A DNA stretch of 64,000 bases from Streptomyces sp. DG1A-41. GTDB lineage: Bacteria > Actinomycetota > Actinomycetes > Streptomycetales > Streptomycetaceae. Position numbers and translations under genes: made by a program. Shown one piece after another: positions 18,437 to 27,626 of this stretch. Position 1 is the stretch's first letter; each line of letters starts with the position of its first letter. A model generated the notes under the pieces. That model did no database searches, was not told the DNA's origin, and saw only the letters and a program-made list of their open reading frames with translations. Location: contig NZ_CP146350.1 in NCBI RefSeq assembly GCF_037055355.1, positions 4,611,001-4,675,000 on the forward strand. The letters are read 5' to 3'.

Positions 18437-18725
18437 GTGCTGGCCGCGGCTGACCCTGCTTCGACTTCGGCAGGCGTAGCGCCAGGCCGTCCGGGACGGC
18501 GTCCAGGCCGTACGCGAACTTGTCGTCGCGGAGCCGGGCGAGGCCGACGGCTGGGCGGAGAAACTGCCTGTGGGGAGACCGCCTGCCACTGCTGGCACGC
18601 TCACCCGTTCGCGCCAGAACAGGCTCAAGTTTCATCGATCGCACCTGTTCACACCCCGCCGCAGTGAACAGGTCCGCGAGGTGCTCGGGCAAGGTCGTGT
18701 GGTCGGGCCCGAGGTAGGCGAGCAC
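18437..18725. other. Gene-poor, apparently decayed stretch
   Basis: The spacer 18425-19195 has no convincing complete gene. On the minus strand a piece from 18725 reads LPEHLADLFTAAGCEQVRSMKLEP and a later piece in the same frame reads RLRDDKFAYGLDAVPDGLALRLPK. Both look coding in style but are joined by implausible sequence and lack a recognisable family. I treat them as remnants. Confidence 0.35.
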
Positions 18726-18779
18726 CGACTGGCCCAGGACCAGGGTCAGCCAGGGTTGCAGCAGCGCCGTCGTCTGTCC

Positions 18780-19024
18780 GGTCGGCGCCCCGGGCGGGCC
18801 GGGGAGTCCATCGGCGGGGCCCTGGCGGTCGCGGGCGGCGACGCGGGTCGGTGCGGGCGGCCCGGGAGGCCTTCACCGCCTCGATGCCGACGATCTTCAC
18901 GATCAGCGCGATCGGTGTCCTGGCCGCGGCCGTCGTCGCCGTGCCGGTGATGCGGGACCGCAAGGCCGAGCCCGCCCGGGCCGGGAGCGAGGAGCCGAGC
19001 TGGTCGCCTGACGCGGACGCCTGA
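18780..19024 (+). pseudogene. C-terminal remnant of an MFS (DHA2-type) transporter
   Basis: In one frame about 18807-18835 reads ESIGGALAVAGG, the typical late-helix motif of DHA2 transporters. In another frame 18851-19024 reads AREAFTASMPTIFTISAIG followed by a Leu/Ala/Val helix, then VMRDRK, an acidic tail and a stop. Together these look like the last two segments of a drug transporter, out of frame and without the first ~90% of the gene. The 3' end has a short tandem duplication (GCCTGACGCGGAC). Confidence 0.45.
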
Positions 19025-19037
19025 CGCGGACGTGCGA

Positions 19038-19070
19038 AGGCCGGCCTCCCGATCGCGGGGGTGCCGGCCT
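19038..19070 (+). terminator. Hairpin after the MFS remnant
   Basis: Eight-base arms AGGCCGGC (19038-19045) and GCCGGCCT (19063-19070) follow the remnant's stop codon. The loop is 17 bases. Confidence 0.45.
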
Positions 19071-19150
19071 CTCGCCGTGCCGGTGTCCCGTGGTTCGCTG
19101 CGCCGTCGCCCGGGAATGCCCTCCCGGTTTTCTCTGTTTGGGTGGCAGGA

Positions 19151-19166
19151 AGTTCAATGCTCAACT
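19151..19166. promoter_or_regulatory. MarR-like operator before the pirin gene
   Basis: AGTTCAATGCTCAACT is a near-palindrome (AGTT-A...T-AACT) 30 bases before the pirin ATG. Pirin-family genes are often under MarR-type control through TTGA/TCAA-rich palindromes. No marR gene is adjacent here. Confidence 0.4.
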
Positions 19167-19195
19167 AAAGTGGACGTACCCGAGGAGGAACCGAC

Positions 19196-20173
19196 ATGCC
19201 TGCTGTGACCGCCGAGAACCCGTTGACGCTGCCCCGCGTGACCGCGCCGACCGACGCCGTCGCACGTCCCGTGCTCGCCGTCACGACCGCCCCGAGCGGT
19301 TTCGAGGGCGAGGGCTTCCCGGTGCGCCGGGCGTTCGCCGGGATCAACTACCGCCACCTCGACCCGTTCATCATGATGGACCAGATGGGCGAGGTGGAGT
19401 ACGCGCCGGGCGAGCCCAAGGGCACTCCCTGGCACCCCCACCGCGGCTTCGAGACCGTCACGTACATCATCGACGGGATCTTCGACCACCAGGACTCCAA
19501 CGGCGGTGGCGGCACCATCACCAACGGGGACACCCAGTGGATGACCGCGGGCTCGGGACTGCTGCACATCGAGGCGCCACCGGAGCATCTCGTCATGTCC
19601 GGCGGGCTCTTCCACGGCCTCCAGCTGTGGGTGAACCTCCCGGCCAAGGACAAGATGATGGCCCCGCGCTACCAGGACATCCGCGGCGGCTCGGTCCAGC
19701 TGCTCAGCACTCCCGACGGCGGCGCGCTGCTGCGCGTCATCGCCGGTGAGCTGGACGGGCACCAGGGCCCCGGCATCACGCACACGCCGATCACGATGAT
19801 CCACGCAACGCTGGCACCGGGTGCCGAGTTCACCCTGCCATGGCGCGAGGACTTCAACGGCCTGGCGTACGTCCTGGCCGGGCGCGGCAGCGTCGGCACC
19901 GAGCGCCGGCCGGTCCACATGGGCCAGACCGCCGTCTTCGGCGCCGGATCCTCGCTGACCGTCCGCGCGGACGAGAAGCAGGACTCGCGCACTCCGGACC
20001 TGGAGGTCGTCCTGCTCGGCGGGCAGCCGATCCGCGAGCCCATGGCCCACTACGGCCCGTTCGTGATGAACACCAAGGAAGAACTCATGCAGGCCTTCGA
20101 GGACTTCCAGAAGGGCCGGCTGGGGACGGTCCCGGCGGTGCACGGGATGACCGCGAGCGGCCCGCAGGACTGA
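19196..20173 (+). CDS. Pirin-family protein
   Basis: 325 residues, two cupin barrels. The first carries the metal site (WHPHRGFETVTYIIDGIFDHQDS ... HIEAPPEH) and LFHGLQLWVNLPAKDK is the family signature. The second barrel begins near TMIHATLAPGAEF. Some pirins are quercetin 2,3-dioxygenases and others act as redox-sensing regulators; the sequence does not decide. A very strong ribosome site (GAGGAGG) precedes the ATG. It is convergent with the PhyH gene. Confidence 0.93.
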   Translation: MPAVTAENPLTLPRVTAPTDAVARPVLAVTTAPSGFEGEGFPVRRAFAGINYRHLDPFIMMDQMGEVEYAPGEPKGTPWHPHRGFETVTYIIDGIFDHQDSNGGGGTITNGDTQWMTAGSGLLHIEAPPEHLVMSGGLFHGLQLWVNLPAKDKMMAPRYQDIRGGSVQLLSTPDGGALLRVIAGELDGHQGPGITHTPITMIHATLAPGAEFTLPWREDFNGLAYVLAGRGSVGTERRPVHMGQTAVFGAGSSLTVRADEKQDSRTPDLEVVLLGGQPIREPMAHYGPFVMNTKEELMQAFEDFQKGRLGTVPAVHGMTASGPQD

Positions 20174-20200
20174 CACCGGCGTCGTCCGGGGTGCCCGTTC

Positions 20201-20992
20201 CTAGCGAGGGTCGGTGTCCGGGGTGCCCAGTCCCAGGCCCCGCCGGATCGCGATCTCCACGGGTGAGTACGCGCCGTCGGCCCGCTCCAGGTCGTACGGC
20301 GCGGCCGGCATCAACGGCGGCTGGGCCATGAAGCGCGGTCGCACCCCGTGGTGCGGTTGCGCCGCGTGCACCAGGAACGGATGGCACAGGAAGACGTCGC
20401 CCGGGGACCCGGTGGCGAGGGCGATCGGCCGGTGGCCGGACGCCGCCACCAGGTCGGGCGCAAGGGCCAGCCCGCTCGCCCCGTCCTCCCCGTACTTCTC
20501 CAGCACCTTCGGCACGTCGAGGTGTGAGCCGACCCGGATCCGGGTCGGGGCGTCCTCCTCACCGACCTCGCTGAACAGGAACAGCATCAGCAACGCCCGG
20601 CCCCGGGAGCGCAGATTGGTGAAGTACCAGCTCTCGCCCTCCGGCAGATAGCTCCCCTCGATGTGCCAGCCCGCGTCGTCGGGCTCCTCCTCGTGCGGGA
20701 AGCGCAGCGGGAACGTGCCCAGCGAGTAGCGCGGCTCCCAGCGTCCCGCGCCGACGAGCAGGTCGTACGCGCGGTGCAGCAACGGGGAGTTGGGTGCGGC
20801 GGCGAACGGTCCCTGCGCCATGCCGGCCACCCAGTGCACGGGCTGCGTCCACGTCGCTGGATCTTCCGGGTCACAGCCGGTCTCCCGCCACAGCATCCGC
20901 GCGCAGTCCGCGGCCACGCGCGGCGCGACGGCTCCCTCCAACTTCACGAAGCCGTCGCGGAGGAAGCGGGATACCAAGGTCGTGTCGTCCAT
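20201..20992 (-). CDS. Phytanoyl-CoA dioxygenase (PhyH)-family protein
   Basis: 263 residues from the ATG at 20992 (MDDTTLVSRFLRDGF). The N-terminus with 'FLRDGFVKLEGAV' is typical of PhyH-like Fe(II)/2-oxoglutarate oxygenases. The iron site appears as H110-x-E112 (GWHIEGSY) instead of the usual HxD, with His209 (LVHAA) and Arg near 218-220 for 2-oxoglutarate. The Glu substitution is odd but conservative. It is cytoplasmic, substrate unknown, single gene convergent with pirin. Confidence 0.85.
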   Translation of the reverse strand: MDDTTLVSRFLRDGFVKLEGAVAPRVAADCARMLWRETGCDPEDPATWTQPVHWVAGMAQGPFAAAPNSPLLHRAYDLLVGAGRWEPRYSLGTFPLRFPHEEEPDDAGWHIEGSYLPEGESWYFTNLRSRGRALLMLFLFSEVGEEDAPTRIRVGSHLDVPKVLEKYGEDGASGLALAPDLVAASGHRPIALATGSPGDVFLCHPFLVHAAQPHHGVRPRFMAQPPLMPAAPYDLERADGAYSPVEIAIRRGLGLGTPDTDPR

Positions 20993-21240
20993 GCCCTCAT
21001 CGTGCGGCGGCACCGGCCCCGATCACCCGACATTTTCCGCTCCGCCTTTGTCGGGTGTTCATCGAGCCCCGTCTTGCCCCTCTGAGACCTGCGATCTCGG
21101 CAGCCCCGGCGGACGAGGGCCGCAGTCTGTGTCGCGGGCGCGCACCTGAAGCGGCGACGGTGCCGGTGGCACTGACGTCCCGTCACCCGAGCGGGCCTTT
21201 CCGCGGGACGGCCCGCCCCCGGGCGTGGTCGGGTGGAGGC

Positions 21241-22329
21241 GTGCAGGACTCCGAACCGACCGCTGCCGGCTCCAGGCCGCTCCTCCCGGACCCCCTCCGG
21301 CGTCTCGCCGCCTGGTGCGCGCTCCTCCTGCTCGTGTCCGGAGTCGTCTACGTCGGGATCCGGCTGTGCGACGAGTTCCGGACCGCCGTCGTGCCCGTGC
21401 TGCTCGCGCTGCTCGGGACGGCCCTGCTCGGGCCCCTGCACCGGCGGCTGGTGAAGGCCGGGGTGCAGCGGTCGGTCGCGGCCGGGCTCACCTGTGTGGC
21501 CGTCGTGGCCGTGGTCGGCGGGGCCGTGTACATCGTGGCCGCCGCGCTCATCGACACCGGCGACGAGATCGTCGACTCGCTCAGGGACGCCGCGCGGGGC
21601 ATCTCCGAGCACTTCGGGGCGGCCGGGACCTCGCTGGAGGACCTGGCCTCCAACGCCCGGGAACTCCTGGGCAAGTTCGGCGGCTCGGCCGCCTCCGGCG
21701 TGATCAGCGGGGTCAGCGTGGTCGGCGAGACCATCGCCATGGCCGTGCTCGCGCTGCTGCTCGTCTTCTTCTTCCTGCGCGACTCCGACAAGGCCGCCGG
21801 GACGCTGAGGACCCTGTCCCCGCGCGGCTCGGCCGACACCCTGGAGGCCATGGCACGGCGGGCCTTCCAAGCCGTCGAGGGCTTCATGCGCGGCACCACC
21901 TTCATCGCGCTCATCGACGCGCTCTGCATCACCGTCGGACTGCTCGTCCTCGACGTACCCGGAGCGGCCGGGCTGGGAGCGCTGGTCTTCGTCGGGGCCT
22001 ACATCCCCTACCTCGGCGCCTTCATCTCGGGAGCCGTGGCCGTGCTGGTCGCGCTCGCCGACCGGGGGTTCGTCATCGCGCTGTGGGTGCTCGGGGTGGT
22101 GCTCGCGGTGCAGGTGCTGGAAGGGCACGTGCTCCAGCCGGTGATCCAGAGCCGGACCGTGCAGATGCACCCGGCGGTGGTGATGGTGGCGATCACGGCC
22201 GGGGCGTCGGTGGCCGGTGTCCTCGGGATGCTGCTCGCCGTGCCGCTCACCGCGGCCGCCTTCGGCGTCCTCCAGGAACTCCGCGCCCGCTACGAGAGCC
22301 AGGAGCCGTCGGCGTCCGGGAAGACGTGA
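21241..22329 (+). CDS. AI-2E family transporter-like membrane protein
   Basis: 362 residues from a GTG at 21241. The GGAGG before it is too close (one base), so the true start may lie upstream in the same frame. Around seven to eight helices fit the PerM/AI-2E exporter family: two N-terminal helices, a soluble ~70-residue domain (DTGDEIVDSLRDAARGISEHF), then a helical block with the family motif GAYIPYLGAFISGA and EGHVLQPVIQSRTVQMHP. Members export autoinducer-2 or act as Na+/H+ antiporters. The substrate here is unknown. It ends four bases from the convergent PP2C gene. Confidence 0.88.
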   Translation: MQDSEPTAAGSRPLLPDPLRRLAAWCALLLLVSGVVYVGIRLCDEFRTAVVPVLLALLGTALLGPLHRRLVKAGVQRSVAAGLTCVAVVAVVGGAVYIVAAALIDTGDEIVDSLRDAARGISEHFGAAGTSLEDLASNARELLGKFGGSAASGVISGVSVVGETIAMAVLALLLVFFFLRDSDKAAGTLRTLSPRGSADTLEAMARRAFQAVEGFMRGTTFIALIDALCITVGLLVLDVPGAAGLGALVFVGAYIPYLGAFISGAVAVLVALADRGFVIALWVLGVVLAVQVLEGHVLQPVIQSRTVQMHPAVVMVAITAGASVAGVLGMLLAVPLTAAAFGVLQELRARYESQEPSASGKT

Positions 22330-22333
22330 ACCG

Positions 22334-24472
22334 CTACGGCTGCCACGACCCGTCGCCCGAGCCGTCCACGGACTCGTAGAGCTCGAACCAGATGCTCTTG
22401 CCCTCGCCGCGCGGGTCCACCCCCCAGGCGTGCGCGAGCAGTTCCATCAGCACCAGGCCGCGGCCGGAGGACGCCAGCTCCCCGGGGCTGCGCTTGTGCG
22501 GCAGGTCGTCGCCGGCGTCGGTGACCTCGATGCGCAGCCGCCGCTCACCCACGCCGCCGGTGATCTCGGCGACGAGCAGCGCGTCGGAGTCGGTGTGCAC
22601 GAGGACGTTCGTCAGCAGCTCGGACAGCAGCAGCACCGCCGAGTCGACCTGGTCGGTCGAGGACCAGTCGTGCAGCAGCTCGCGCAGTTGCTGCCTGGCC
22701 GCCGCGACCCGCTCGGGCTCGGCCTGCGCGACCGTCAGTACCGTGCGCCGCACGGGAGCCCTCACGATCATGGTGTCGCCGCAGCCGCAGCCCTCACCTT
22801 CCCGGCACAGCAGCAGCAGCGCGATGTCGTCCTCCCGGCGGTCGATCAGCGGGCCGGTGGTGTGGTGCGACGACGGCCCGTGCACGGCCTGCACCAGGGT
22901 GTCGGCGAGTTCCTCGAGATCGCCCTTGTGGTCCTCCAGGATCGCGCGCAGCCGCCGCCAGCCGGAGTCGAGGTCGTGGCCGCCGGTCTCGATCAGGCCG
23001 TCCGTGCAGGTCAGCATCGTCTCGCCGGGCTCCAGGGCGAGCCGGGTCGTGGGGTAGTCGGCGTCCGGGTCGATGCCCAGCGGCAGGCCGCCCGACGTCG
23101 GACGCGTCAGCACCGTGCCGTCGGCCATCCGGATCGCCGGGTCCGGATGCCCGGCCCGGGCGATGTCCAGCACGCCGGTCGCCGGATCGACCTCGACGTA
23201 CACACAGGTCGCGAAGCGCGGGTCGGTCGGGTCCTCGTCGCTGATGCCGTGCAGGAAGCGGGAGGCCCGGGAGAGGACGGCGTCGGGGCGGTGGCCCTCC
23301 GAGGCGTAGGCGCGCAGGGCGATGCGGAGCTGGCCCATCAGGCCCGCCGCCCGTACGTCATGGCCCTGGACGTCACCGATGACCAGTGCGAACCGTCCGC
23401 TGGGCAGCGGGATCACGTCGTACCAGTCGCCGCCGACCTGGAGGCCGCCGCCGGTGGGGACATAGCGGGCGGCGACGCTCATGCCCGGAATGCGCTGCGG
23501 GCCGAGCCTCGGCAGCATCGTGCGCTGGAGCCCGTCGGTCAGCGCCCGCTCGCTCTCGGCCACGCCCGCCCGGGTCAGCGCCTGCGCCAGCATCCGCGCC
23601 ACCGTGGCCAGCACGGACCGCTCGTCCGGGGTGAACGCGACCGGGTAGGTGAAGGCCGCCATCCACGCGCCCATCGTGCGGCCGGCCACGGTCAACGGCA
23701 GGAACGCCCAGGACCGGCGGCCGAAGCGCTCGGCGAGCGGCCAGGTCAGCGGGTAGCGGGCCTTGTACTGCTCGGGGGAGGACAGGTACACCGCCCGGCC
23801 GGTCCGCACCACCTCGGCGGCCGGGTAGTCGGTGTCCAGCGGCATGTCGGAGAACGGGCTGTCGTCGCCCTGCTGCTGCCCGTGGTGCCCGATGATCGTC
23901 AGTCGGTCGCCCTCCACACCGAACACCGCCAGCCCGTCCGGCGAGAACCCGGGCATCGACAGGTTGGCCGTGACCCGCAGGACCTCCTGCGTGGAGCGCG
24001 CCTCGGCCAGCGCCCGGCCCGCGTCCAGCAGGAACGCCTCCCGGGAGCGCCGCCAGTCGCCGGTGACCGCGCTGCGCCCGGCCGGGGTGCCCGGCGTCGG
24101 CTCGGTGACCTCCTGGAGAGTGCCGATCAGCCGGTACGCCTTGCGGGCCCGGTCGAAGGACGGCTTGGAACGGCTGCGGACGATCCGGACGATGCGGCCC
24201 TGATCGTCCATGATCCGGATCCGTACCTCGGCGAGGGTGCCCTCGGCGACGGCGAGCTGGATCACGCCGGTGATCTCGTTCCAGTCGACCGGGTGCAGCC
24301 GGGCCCGGGCCTGGGCCTCCGTAAGGCTGACCTGCTCGGCGGGCAGCCCGAGCAACCGTGCCGCCTCGGCGTCGACCGTGACCAGCCCGGTGGCGGTGTC
24401 CCAGTGCCACAGGCCGGTCGCGAGGGCTGCGAGAGCCTCCCCCACGGCGGGCAGGGGCTCGCCAGTGCGCAT
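22334..24472 (-). CDS. PAS-GAF-PP2C (SpoIIE)-HATPase multidomain phosphatase
   Basis: 712 residues. Order: PAS (~10-120, WHWDTATGLVTVDAEA), GAF (~150-300), PP2C/SpoIIE serine phosphatase (~325-545; metal-binding GGDWYDVIPLPSGRFALVIGDVQGHD, TDGLIETG, DDIALLLL), then a GHKL ATPase domain of the RsbW anti-sigma type (~570-705; LLSELLTNVLVHT, SGRGLVLMELLAHAWGV). Such proteins couple an environmental signal to anti-anti-sigma/anti-sigma switching. Having phosphatase and kinase-like domains in one chain is common in Streptomyces. A CGCG-C cluster (CREGEGCGCGD) lies between them. Confidence 0.93.
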   Translation of the reverse strand: MRTGEPLPAVGEALAALATGLWHWDTATGLVTVDAEAARLLGLPAEQVSLTEAQARARLHPVDWNEITGVIQLAVAEGTLAEVRIRIMDDQGRIVRIVRSRSKPSFDRARKAYRLIGTLQEVTEPTPGTPAGRSAVTGDWRRSREAFLLDAGRALAEARSTQEVLRVTANLSMPGFSPDGLAVFGVEGDRLTIIGHHGQQQGDDSPFSDMPLDTDYPAAEVVRTGRAVYLSSPEQYKARYPLTWPLAERFGRRSWAFLPLTVAGRTMGAWMAAFTYPVAFTPDERSVLATVARMLAQALTRAGVAESERALTDGLQRTMLPRLGPQRIPGMSVAARYVPTGGGLQVGGDWYDVIPLPSGRFALVIGDVQGHDVRAAGLMGQLRIALRAYASEGHRPDAVLSRASRFLHGISDEDPTDPRFATCVYVEVDPATGVLDIARAGHPDPAIRMADGTVLTRPTSGGLPLGIDPDADYPTTRLALEPGETMLTCTDGLIETGGHDLDSGWRRLRAILEDHKGDLEELADTLVQAVHGPSSHHTTGPLIDRREDDIALLLLCREGEGCGCGDTMIVRAPVRRTVLTVAQAEPERVAAARQQLRELLHDWSSTDQVDSAVLLLSELLTNVLVHTDSDALLVAEITGGVGERRLRIEVTDAGDDLPHKRSPGELASSGRGLVLMELLAHAWGVDPRGEGKSIWFELYESVDGSGDGSWQP

Positions 24473-24493
24473 TGACCTACTTTAAGAAGAAGT

Positions 24494-24532
24494 GATCGAA
24501 CACTGCCAGTGAAGAGGGAAGTGTGCTCGATC
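24494..24532. promoter_or_regulatory. Inverted repeat upstream of the PP2C gene
   Basis: GATCGA-ACACT and AGTGT-GC-TCGATC form an imperfect dyad 22-60 bases upstream of the PP2C start codon. It may be an operator or an mRNA leader hairpin. Confidence 0.35.
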
Positions 24533-24580
24533 GTTAACAGAGGAGAGCCGATCTTCGCCTGCCCGGTACGCTGGGGACCA

Positions 24581-24594
24581 GTTTCACGTGAAAC
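24581..24594. promoter_or_regulatory. parS site (ParB-binding)
   Basis: GTTTCACGTGAAAC, a perfect 14-bp palindrome identical to the Streptomyces parS consensus, lies 36 bases before the aspS start. parS sites in Streptomyces cluster around oriC, so this places the window in the origin-proximal region. I saw no second copy in the window. Confidence 0.93.
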
Positions 24595-24629
24595 ACAGAC
24601 CCCGATCAGCGAAGACTGGATGAACGACG

Positions 24630-26393
24630 ATGCATCGGTACAGGTCCCACACCTGCGGCGAGCTCCGCTCCTCTGACGTCGGCACCGACGTCCGGCTGAG
24701 TGGCTGGCTGCACAATCGGCGCGACCTGGGCGGCATCCTCTTCATCGATCTGCGCGACCACTACGGCATCACGCAGCTCGTGGCCCGTCCCGGCACCCCC
24801 GCCTACGAGGCCCTCGACAAGCTCTCCAAGGAGTCGACCGTCCGCGTCGACGGCAAGGTCGTCTCCCGAGGCGCCGAGAACATCAACCCCGACCTGCCGA
24901 CCGGTGAGGTCGAGGTCGAGGTCGGCGAGGTCGAACTGCTCGGTGCCGCCGCCCCGCTGCCGTTCACGATCAACACCGAGGACGGGGTCAACGAGGAGCG
25001 GCGCCTGGAGTACCGCTTCCTCGACCTGCGCCGCGAGCGCATGCACCGCAACATCATGCTCCGCACGGCGGTCATCTCGGCCATCCGCCACAAGATGACG
25101 GCCCTCGGCTTCAACGAGATGGCGACGCCGATCCTGTCCGCGACCTCCCCCGAGGGCGCCCGCGACTTCGTCGTCCCGTCCCGCCTGCACCCGGGCAAGT
25201 TCTACGCCCTCCCGCAGGCGCCCCAGCAGTTCAAGCAGCTGCTGATGATCTCCGGCTTCGACCGCTACTTCCAGATCGCGCCCTGCTTCCGTGACGAGGA
25301 CGCGCGTGCGGACCGCTCGCCGGGCGAGTTCTACCAGCTCGACATCGAGATGAGCTTCGTCGAGCAGGAGGACGTCTTCCAGCCCGTCGAGAAGCTGATG
25401 ACGGAGCTGTTCGAGGAGTTCGGCGGCGGCCGCCACGTCACCTCGCCGTTCCCGCGCATCCCGTTCCGCGAGGCGATGCTGAAGTACGGCTCCGACAAGC
25501 CCGACCTGCGCGCCCAGCTCGAACTCGTCGACATCACCGACATCTTCGAGGGCTCGGAGTTCAAGGCGTTCGCCGGCAAGCACGTCCGTGCCCTGCCGGT
25601 GCCGGACGTCTCCGCGCAGCCCCGCAAGTTCTTCGACCAGCTCGGCGACTACGCCGTCTCGCAGGGCGCCAAGGGCCTGGCCTGGGTCCGTGTCGCCGAG
25701 GACGGCTCCCTCTCCGGCCCGATCGCGAAGTTCCTCACCGAGGAGAACGTCGCCGAGCTGACCAAGCGCCTGTCGCTGGCGGCCGGCCACGCCGTGTTCT
25801 TCGGCGCGGGCGAGTTCGACGAGGTCTCCAAGATCATGGGCGCGGTGCGGGTGGAAGCCGCCAAGCGTGCCGGGCACTTCGAGGAGAACGTCTTCCGCTT
25901 CTGCTGGATCGTCGACTTCCCGATGTACGAGAAGGACGAGGAGACCGGCGCGATCGACTTCTCGCACAACCCCTTCTCCATGCCGCAGGGCGGCCTGGAG
26001 GCCTTGGAGACCCAGGACCCGCTGGACATCCTCGGCTGGCAGTACGACATCGTCTGCAACGGCGTCGAGCTGTCCTCCGGCGCGATCCGGAACCACGAGC
26101 CGGAAATCATGCTCAAGGCCTTCGAGATCGCCGGGTACGACCGCGAGACCGTCGAGGAGAAGTTCGCCGGCATGCTGCGCGCCTTCCGCTTCGGTGCCCC
26201 GCCGCACGGTGGCATCGCCCCGGGCGTCGACCGCATCGTGATGCTGCTCGCCGACGAGCCCAACATCCGCGAGACCATCGCCTTCCCGCTCAACGGCAAC
26301 GCCCAGGACCTGATGATGGGCGCGCCGACGGAGCTGGAGGAGGCGCGGCTGAAGGAGCTGCACCTGTCGGTGCGCAAGCCGCAGCCGAAGTAG
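24630..26393 (+). CDS. aspS: Aspartyl-tRNA synthetase
   Basis: 587 residues, bacterial-type length. The N-terminal OB-fold anticodon-binding domain (~1-105; [25 protein letters not shown]) is followed by the class II catalytic core: motif 2 [24 protein letters not shown] and motif 3 [18 protein letters not shown], with the bacterial GAD insertion between them. It charges tRNA-Asp in the cytoplasm. It is a single gene with its own terminator, and a parS site lies in its promoter region. Confidence 0.97.
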   Translation: MHRYRSHTCGELRSSDVGTDVRLSGWLHNRRDLGGILFIDLRDHYGITQLVARPGTPAYEALDKLSKESTVRVDGKVVSRGAENINPDLPTGEVEVEVGEVELLGAAAPLPFTINTEDGVNEERRLEYRFLDLRRERMHRNIMLRTAVISAIRHKMTALGFNEMATPILSATSPEGARDFVVPSRLHPGKFYALPQAPQQFKQLLMISGFDRYFQIAPCFRDEDARADRSPGEFYQLDIEMSFVEQEDVFQPVEKLMTELFEEFGGGRHVTSPFPRIPFREAMLKYGSDKPDLRAQLELVDITDIFEGSEFKAFAGKHVRALPVPDVSAQPRKFFDQLGDYAVSQGAKGLAWVRVAEDGSLSGPIAKFLTEENVAELTKRLSLAAGHAVFFGAGEFDEVSKIMGAVRVEAAKRAGHFEENVFRFCWIVDFPMYEKDEETGAIDFSHNPFSMPQGGLEALETQDPLDILGWQYDIVCNGVELSSGAIRNHEPEIMLKAFEIAGYDRETVEEKFAGMLRAFRFGAPPHGGIAPGVDRIVMLLADEPNIRETIAFPLNGNAQDLMMGAPTELEEARLKELHLSVRKPQPK

Positions 26394-26409
26394 GCGACCT
26401 GTAGGGAGC

Positions 26410-26437
26410 GGCTCGGAACCGGCGTCGGTTCCGAGCC
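26410..26437 (+). terminator. aspS terminator
   Basis: A perfect 12-bp stem (GGCTCGGAACCG with CGGTTCCGAGCC), loop GCGT, followed by ACTTT. It starts 17 bases after the aspS stop. Confidence 0.9.
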
Positions 26438-26510
26438 ACTTTCGCACCCAGGGCTCTTACCCAGCTCTCACCCAGGCTCCTGACAGGCGGGCTCCCTAGC
26501 TTCCTTTCCC

Positions 26511-27509
26511 ATGACGGGACAGGAAGCGGCCCAAGGGCCCAAACACAAACGAGATCTGACACGTCGTAAGGTCGTCGCCGCGGGCGCCGGAGCGGTGGTG
26601 GCGGCGGGTGTCGGCGGTACGTTCGCGGCGGGCGCGTTCGCCGGGGAGGAGACGCGAGCCGCCAAGGGGACGGCCGCCGGGGGCTCCGGTGAGGTCTGCT
26701 ACAAGCTGACCTCCGAAACCACCGAGGGCCCCTACTACATCGACGCGGACAAGCTCCGCCGGGACGTCACCGAGGACCAGGAGGGCATCCCGCTCACCCT
26801 GCGCCTCAAGGTGATCGACTCCGAGACCTGCAAGCCCCTCGCGAACGCCGCCGTCGACATCTGGCACTGCAACGCGCTGGGTGTGTACTCGGGGTACGAG
26901 GCGATGGGCAGCGGTGGAGGCGGCGGGGGCGGCACGCCGCCCTCGGGTACACCGACGGGCGCACCCTCGGGTACACCGACCGGCGCACCCTCGGGTACAC
27001 CGACCGGCACGCCCACGGGCGCGCCCCCGGACGGTGGCGGTGGCGGTGGGGGACACCAGGAGCCCACCGACGACGAGCGCTATCTGCGCGGCACCTGGCG
27101 GACGGACAAGCGGGGACTCGTCGAGTTCCGTACGGTCTTCCCCGGCTGGTACCAGGGCCGCTGCGTGCACATCCACACCAAGGTGCATGTGAACGGCACG
27201 TGGACCGACGCCGGTTACGAGGGCGGTACGACCTGCCACACCGGTCAGCTCTTCTTCGACGAGGAGTCCGTGCTGGCCTCCGCCGAGGTCGAGCCGTACT
27301 CCACGAACACCAAGACCCGCACCACTCTCGACGAGGACACCATCTACCCGGGCAACGGCACCGAGGGCGGGCTGCTGAAGCTCCAGTACAGGAAGAACGC
27401 CATCGCCAAGGGCGTCGTCGCCACCCTCACCATGGGCGTCGACCCCGAGGCGACGCACGACGGCACGGAGGACTCGGTCCAGCCAGGGGCGTCGGCGTCC
27501 GCGGGCTGA
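26511..27509 (+). CDS. Tat-exported intradiol dioxygenase-like protein with Gly/Pro-Thr repeat insert
   Basis: 332 residues. The twin-arginine signal is DLTRRKVVAAGAGAVVAAGV. The iron ligands of the intradiol fold are present: Tyr in WHCNALGVYSG, Tyr in GWYQGRC, and HIH. Between the two Tyr ligands sits a ~55-residue low-complexity insert, a poly-Gly block, three SGTPTGAP-type repeats (24-bp DNA repeat, 26941-27012) and another poly-Gly block, ending at HQEPTDDERYLRG where homology resumes. It is paralogous to the lipoprotein at 17013-17837 but not lipid-anchored. Likely substrate: catechol-like aromatics outside the cell (family knowledge; not shown here). Confidence 0.88.
   Translation: MTGQEAAQGPKHKRDLTRRKVVAAGAGAVVAAGVGGTFAAGAFAGEETRAAKGTAAGGSGEVCYKLTSETTEGPYYIDADKLRRDVTEDQEGIPLTLRLKVIDSETCKPLANAAVDIWHCNALGVYSGYEAMGSGGGGGGGTPPSGTPTGAPSGTPTGAPSGTPTGTPTGAPPDGGGGGGGHQEPTDDERYLRGTWRTDKRGLVEFRTVFPGWYQGRCVHIHTKVHVNGTWTDAGYEGGTTCHTGQLFFDEESVLASAEVEPYSTNTKTRTTLDEDTIYPGNGTEGGLLKLQYRKNAIAKGVVATLTMGVDPEATHDGTEDSVQPGASASAG
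26941..27012 (+). repeat. Three 24-bp tandem repeats inside the dioxygenase gene
   Basis: Units at 26941-26964, 26965-26988 and 26989-27012 (CCTCGGGTACACCGAC followed by SGGCGCAC or a variant) encode SGTPTGAP-type octapeptides in frame. Copy number can change without breaking the gene. Confidence 0.9.
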
Positions 27510-27556
27510 TGAATGGCGTGCGGGGTGGATGTGTATGGCCGTCCGCCCCGCATTCA
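27510..27556 (+). terminator. Imperfect hairpin after the dioxygenase gene
   Basis: TGCGGGG (27519-27525) pairs with CCCCGCA (27546-27552), extended by TGAA/TTCA after an asymmetric loop. It begins at the dioxygenase stop codon. A direct role as terminator is likely but not proven. Confidence 0.45.
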
Positions 27557-27626
27557 CATACATGTACTTCTGCTCAATCCGTTGACCCGGAAGATGGGCC
27601 TCCATAAAGTCCCCTTCGAGAACGCG

